Part shown: piece by piece, positions 60,737 through 64,000 of the stretch | How positions within the stretch are numbered: position 1 is the stretch's first letter | Layout of the letters: every line of letters starts with the position of its first letter | Assembly: GCF_963966145.1 (NCBI RefSeq) | Contig: NC_091054.1 | Span: forward strand, 10,168,001-10,232,000 | DNA from: Tenebrio molitor | Lineage: Eukaryota; Arthropoda; Insecta; Coleoptera; Tenebrionidae | Direction: 5' to 3' | DNA length: 64,000 nucleotides | The notes under the pieces: model-generated | The model's database searches: none | What the model was told of the DNA's origin: nothing | What the model saw: only the letters and a program-made list of their open reading frames with translations | Made by a program: the position numbers and the translations under genes

Positions 60737-60977
60737 ATATACTTTTTTGGTCGACACTGTCAGAATTTGAGAATTTTCTCCTGCATGAACTTGTCAAAAC
60801 GAAACATTAAGCTAATTTTAAAGATTTTAAGCGATCTGGAGCTTTAAGGGGCTCATCGACCAAAAAAAAAAAAAGTATTCAACTCGTTCGGTGTAAGTTG
60901 GGCTCTTTATGGCATGAGTGGGTCAGGTCAGGTCAGGTCACTCATTCCATAAAGAGCCCAATTTACACACGAACTCG
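60737..60977. repeat. Compound inverted repeat with a GGTCA tandem loop
   Basis: Inner hairpin: 60881-60920 pairs with 60939-60977 (shared gggctctttatgg / ccataaagagccc). Its loop is GGTCA repeated four times (60921-60940). A second inverted pair (tatacttttttggtcga at 60737, tcgacc-A-tract-gtat at 60856) lies to its left. Confidence 0.65.
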
Positions 60978-60992
60978 ATAAATAAACTACTA

Positions 60993-61340
60993 TGTACAGT
61001 TGCGACCGTTGAAAACTCAGACACTTTGACAACGCCAAACTTTTAGCTTTGTAAATGGTATTGAAAGTGACGTTTCTCAAAATGTCACTCAAACATTATC
61101 CACATTAATTTCTCTCGCAATGGCTCTTATACTCACACCGTCCCTCAGTCAAACACATTTTTGCAAATCAGATAATTGCGGCATTTCAAAAGTTACGCGC
61201 GATTCTGACCTAATATGTCAAATACTGACACTGACTTTATAATCCTTGATGAAAATCCTGTTTACGCTAATCAAATTTCGGAATTTATACAGAGTGTTTA
61301 AGTCTTTCCTGTCTGAGATTTCAACGGCCGCAACTGTACA
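60993..61340. mobile_element. MITE-like element (TGTACAGTTGCG ends)
   Basis: The terminal inverted repeats are about 30 bp: TGTACAGTTGCGACCGTTGA on the left and the reverse complement, with few mismatches, ending caactgtaca on the right. TA flanks are present. The length is 348 bp with no open frame. Confidence 0.7.
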
Positions 61341-61848
61341 TATTAATGGAAAAAAAAATCTCGTCCATTAGTTTTAAAAAAATCGCCAAAAAAATCATCT
61401 TGGTGTTTTGTAAGAATTTTTGAGTCAAAAATTGCCATTTTGGATATTTGAAAGAACACGAAACTATTCTCTAAACAATAAAATAAAATTTCCGTCAAAG
61501 TTGTCGACGCACCACGGATCACTTTCTGCGTTGTGGATAAATGAACACCCGATACAATCCAACTTTTAACAAAAATTATTTTAATGGACAAGTTTTCATT
61601 ATTTTATTATTTATTAATTTTTCAGGTGTCCAAATAAAATTAAATTAAAGTTTAATTAATTATTCAAAATGCGACAAAATGAATTTCCAATTTCTTCCAA
61701 GTATTCATAAACTGTCGCAAACACTAAAAAGTTTTAATTAAAAAAAAATCTTTATGCTAATTTAGTTCTCGAACGAGCACACTTCTGGGACTACTATTTA
61801 ATACTTTTCAATGGAGAATGTCTACTTTTCAAAGATTTGAAATATGTA

Positions 61849-62093
61849 TGTAGAGTTGGTTGCAATAAAAACGGGAAAAGAAAATGTTCCTAATGTACTC
61901 GTAAATTTGCTTTGGTCCACTTGTCAATTAATTGTCTACACGACAATGTCTATCAAATATTTTTTTAAGTGTCATTGAATTTTGCCCATGATTCTAACCT
62001 AACTCTCGTAAGAAGATTTTACACTGAAAAAAATGTAAAAATGTGTTAATTTTATTCTGACAGTTCCCGGTTTTTTTTTTGCAACCAACTGTA
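61849..62093. mobile_element. MITE-like element (AGTTGGTTGCAA ends)
   Basis: Left gtagagttggttgcaa and right ttgcaaccaactgtat form inverted repeats that extend into an A/T tract and cggga / tcccg. The length is about 245 bp. Confidence 0.6.
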
Positions 62094-62104
62094 TATTTTA
62101 AATT

Positions 62105-62556
62105 AGACCGAGTGGAACAAAAGTATCAAATAATCGCAGTAACTTTTTAATTTGAAAAATTATGAAAAAATGTTTAATATAAAAGTTGTTTGGTTTATTA
62201 TCATGTATGACGTTCAACAAAAATTGTCAACATTCTTGATATATTGCATTATATTACTTAGTAAGTTAATTTTATCACCTTTGTTTTTTTTTATTCTTTT
62301 TCACCATAATGGCAAAACTGTATTTATGAATACAGAAAGATACGCTTGTTTGAAAATCACACAAAAAATGTATGGGTGCTATTTAAAAAACCAAAGTTGG
62401 TTGCCATAGCAGCGAAACAAAAGAAGATAGGCACAAACTAGAAAGACCAGATGATGCAGGATAATACACCAATCAACTTTTATATTAAGCATTTTTTCAT
62501 AAATTGTCAAATTAAGAAATTACAGCCAATATTTGATACTTTTGTTCCACCCTGTA
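62105..62556. mobile_element. MITE-like element (GTGGAACAAAAGTATC ends)
   Basis: Left gtggaacaaaagtatcaaat and right gatacttttgttccaccctgta form inverted repeats that continue for about 80 bp (tttaatataaaagttg / caacttttatattaa). It begins 11 bp from the preceding element. Confidence 0.65.
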
Positions 62557-62699
62557 TAATGCATATGTTGTTTGTAGAATTCCCGGAACAATATTTAAAA
62601 ATTGAAATATATTTTTGTTTCAGTGTATAAGAATTTGTCTTAAAAAAAGTATCCAACTTTTTTTAATTAAGCGTGTTTAGAAAAAATTTTTAAAAATTG

Positions 62700-63381
62700 T
62701 ACAGGGTGTTTGGTGTTTAAGGTAATAAACTTTTCTGAGATGCACAGCTAGGTTAAATAAACAACTTTTCTTAGTGACATTCTTTTCAATTTGCTTTTTT
62801 TATTACGCTGAACTAAACTCTGTTTCCACTGTTTGTGAGCCACTGTTCGTCTCTGTAAACACGTAATTATTAATACCAAGCTAATACAGTAAAGTAAAAT
62901 GCCTTAGCTGCCGCCATTATAATTTAGAATTTCGGTGAATCTCAAACAGTGGTTCCTCAAATTGAAAAAATGATTCCTAGAAAAGTATAATACATATTAA
63001 AAAATGTTACTACAGCGTGATCAACAATGACTGAGTCTGTTGGCAATGAAACAACTGAAAAATATTGGTGTTTTTCTGGTTCGTAATTGGCACTGACAGG
63101 ATGTTTTAACTTGACACGACATTAAAAAAAAATTAGGTTATATCGGGTATGTTTATTCTATTACAAAAATGACCCTTGATGGTAAACGTCAAATTCGCCT
63201 GTCAACTCTGTCAAAGCTGAACCGGAAATGCGTTTAGATTACAGTGGTACCAAAATCATTGAAATTTTCATTGTTACCAACAGATTTAGTCATTCTTGAT
63301 CACGTTGTAGAATAAAAGTCTTATTCTGTCTATTTCTTTACACAGGACAAGTTTTTTACCTTATACCCCAAACACCCTGTA
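62700..63381. mobile_element. 682-bp element with TACAGGGTGTTTGG ends
   Basis: Left tacagggtgtttggtgttta and right ccccaaacaccctgta form inverted terminal repeats of about 40 bp with scattered mismatches. No open frame is recognised. Confidence 0.65.
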
Positions 63382-63396
63382 TAGCTCTAAACACCG

Positions 63397-63647
63397 TTCA
63401 CGTTGTTTTGGCATAATGGGAGGCCATGATTAATTTTTTTAACGTTGGAAACACTGTTTGATTTCCGTCACTAAAGTGCTTGAGTGAATTTCCCGCTATG
63501 TCTATTCCAAATTAGTAAAACTGACAATAATGCACTAGATATTGACCCTATTTTTAACCTCAAACTTAACCTTATTCAACAGACAGCTTTACTACCACAT
63601 TAAATGCAAGATTTCCATGGCCTCCCATTATGTCAAAACAATGTGAA
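63397..63647. mobile_element. MITE-like element (GGCATAATGGGAGGCCATG ends)
   Basis: Inverted repeats of 32 bp at 63397-63428 and 63616-63647 differ at very few positions. The length is 251 bp. It begins 16 bp after the preceding element. Confidence 0.7.
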
Positions 63648-64000
63648 TGCGTTTTAACAAAAGAACTTTTTTGGAAACTGTTTGATTACTAGTCTGGTAC
63701 CGAATCAAGAACACCTCTCAATATTTAATGTTTCATTTTCAAATTTTCTTATTACGTACTATTAAAAAAAAATAAATTTTATATTGCTTGATGGGATTTT
63801 CAATGGCATGTTGCATGTTATGTCGCATGTTTTTGTGGAAACATAAACAATAACTAATAAATAAATGAACAATTAACCAATTTAAGGTAAGATAAAACAT
63901 GAATTGTTCTGAGAAGAGAAAATTCAGAAAATGTTTAAATTTAAAATTACATAATTTGTGGAGATCTTGTAAGATATAATTAAATCCAACGTTTTTATAT
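63648..64000. other. AT-rich non-coding end of window
   Basis: No gene, repeat pair or signal that I can support. Confidence 0.5.

Overview
The window is animal nuclear DNA, almost certainly from a holometabolous insect. It has spliced genes with very short GT-AG introns (many 44-90 bp), AATAAA signals, insect-type genes (forked, starvin, rhomboid-5/iRhom) and many small palindromic transposons starting TACAGGGTGT. The many ~50-bp introns and compact gene clusters fit a beetle such as a tenebrionid, but that placement is inference. No bacterial-type operons, CRISPR arrays or phage are present.

The left 22 kb is gene-dense: the 3' end of forked (+, 763-1967); a HAPSTR1/C16orf72 orthologue (-, 3387-4472); mRpS33 (-, 4861-5214); an unrecognised two-exon 65-residue gene (+, 5696-5941); heparan N-sulfatase SGSH (-, 6205-8284); phosphomannomutase (+, 8310-9056); a mitochondrial AUH-type enoyl-CoA hydratase (-, 9076-9995); starvin/BAG3 (-, 10699-12424) with a heat-shock promoter; a small RING protein (+, 16882-17223); and a five-finger C2H2 protein (+, 19135-20148). 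SGSH and phosphomannomutase have start codons 25 bp apart, and phosphomannomutase and AUH have stop codons 19 bp apart.

From 22.1 to 49.34 kb lies one large minus-strand gene, an inactive rhomboid (iRhom, rho-5 orthologue). I could join twelve coding exons with consistent phase into 1,449 codons. They run from a long arginine/tyrosine-repeat cytosolic N-terminus through the iRhom homology domain to a rhomboid core with GPAGS in place of the catalytic serine motif. The exons include a 21-nt microexon. The introns hold a possible nested gene (23.4-23.7 kb), a degenerate ~172-bp tandem array (26.6-31.3 kb), a transposase relic (36.7-37.2 kb) and several foldback elements.

From 49.34 kb to the end I see no convincing gene. 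It is probably upstream intron or regulatory DNA of iRhom, or intergenic. Its last 5 kb is crowded with foldback/MITE-like elements, five of them packed between 60.99 and 63.65 kb.

Several genes share broad themes: secretory-pathway glycobiology (phosphomannomutase, SGSH), EGFR/TNF-type signal trafficking (iRhom), stress proteostasis (starvin, HAPSTR1, perhaps the RING protein) and mitochondria (mRpS33, AUH). Nothing shows that they form one pathway. The notable features are compact bidirectional gene pairs, the heat-shock-element arrays, the unusual iRhom N-terminus and the repeat landscape.
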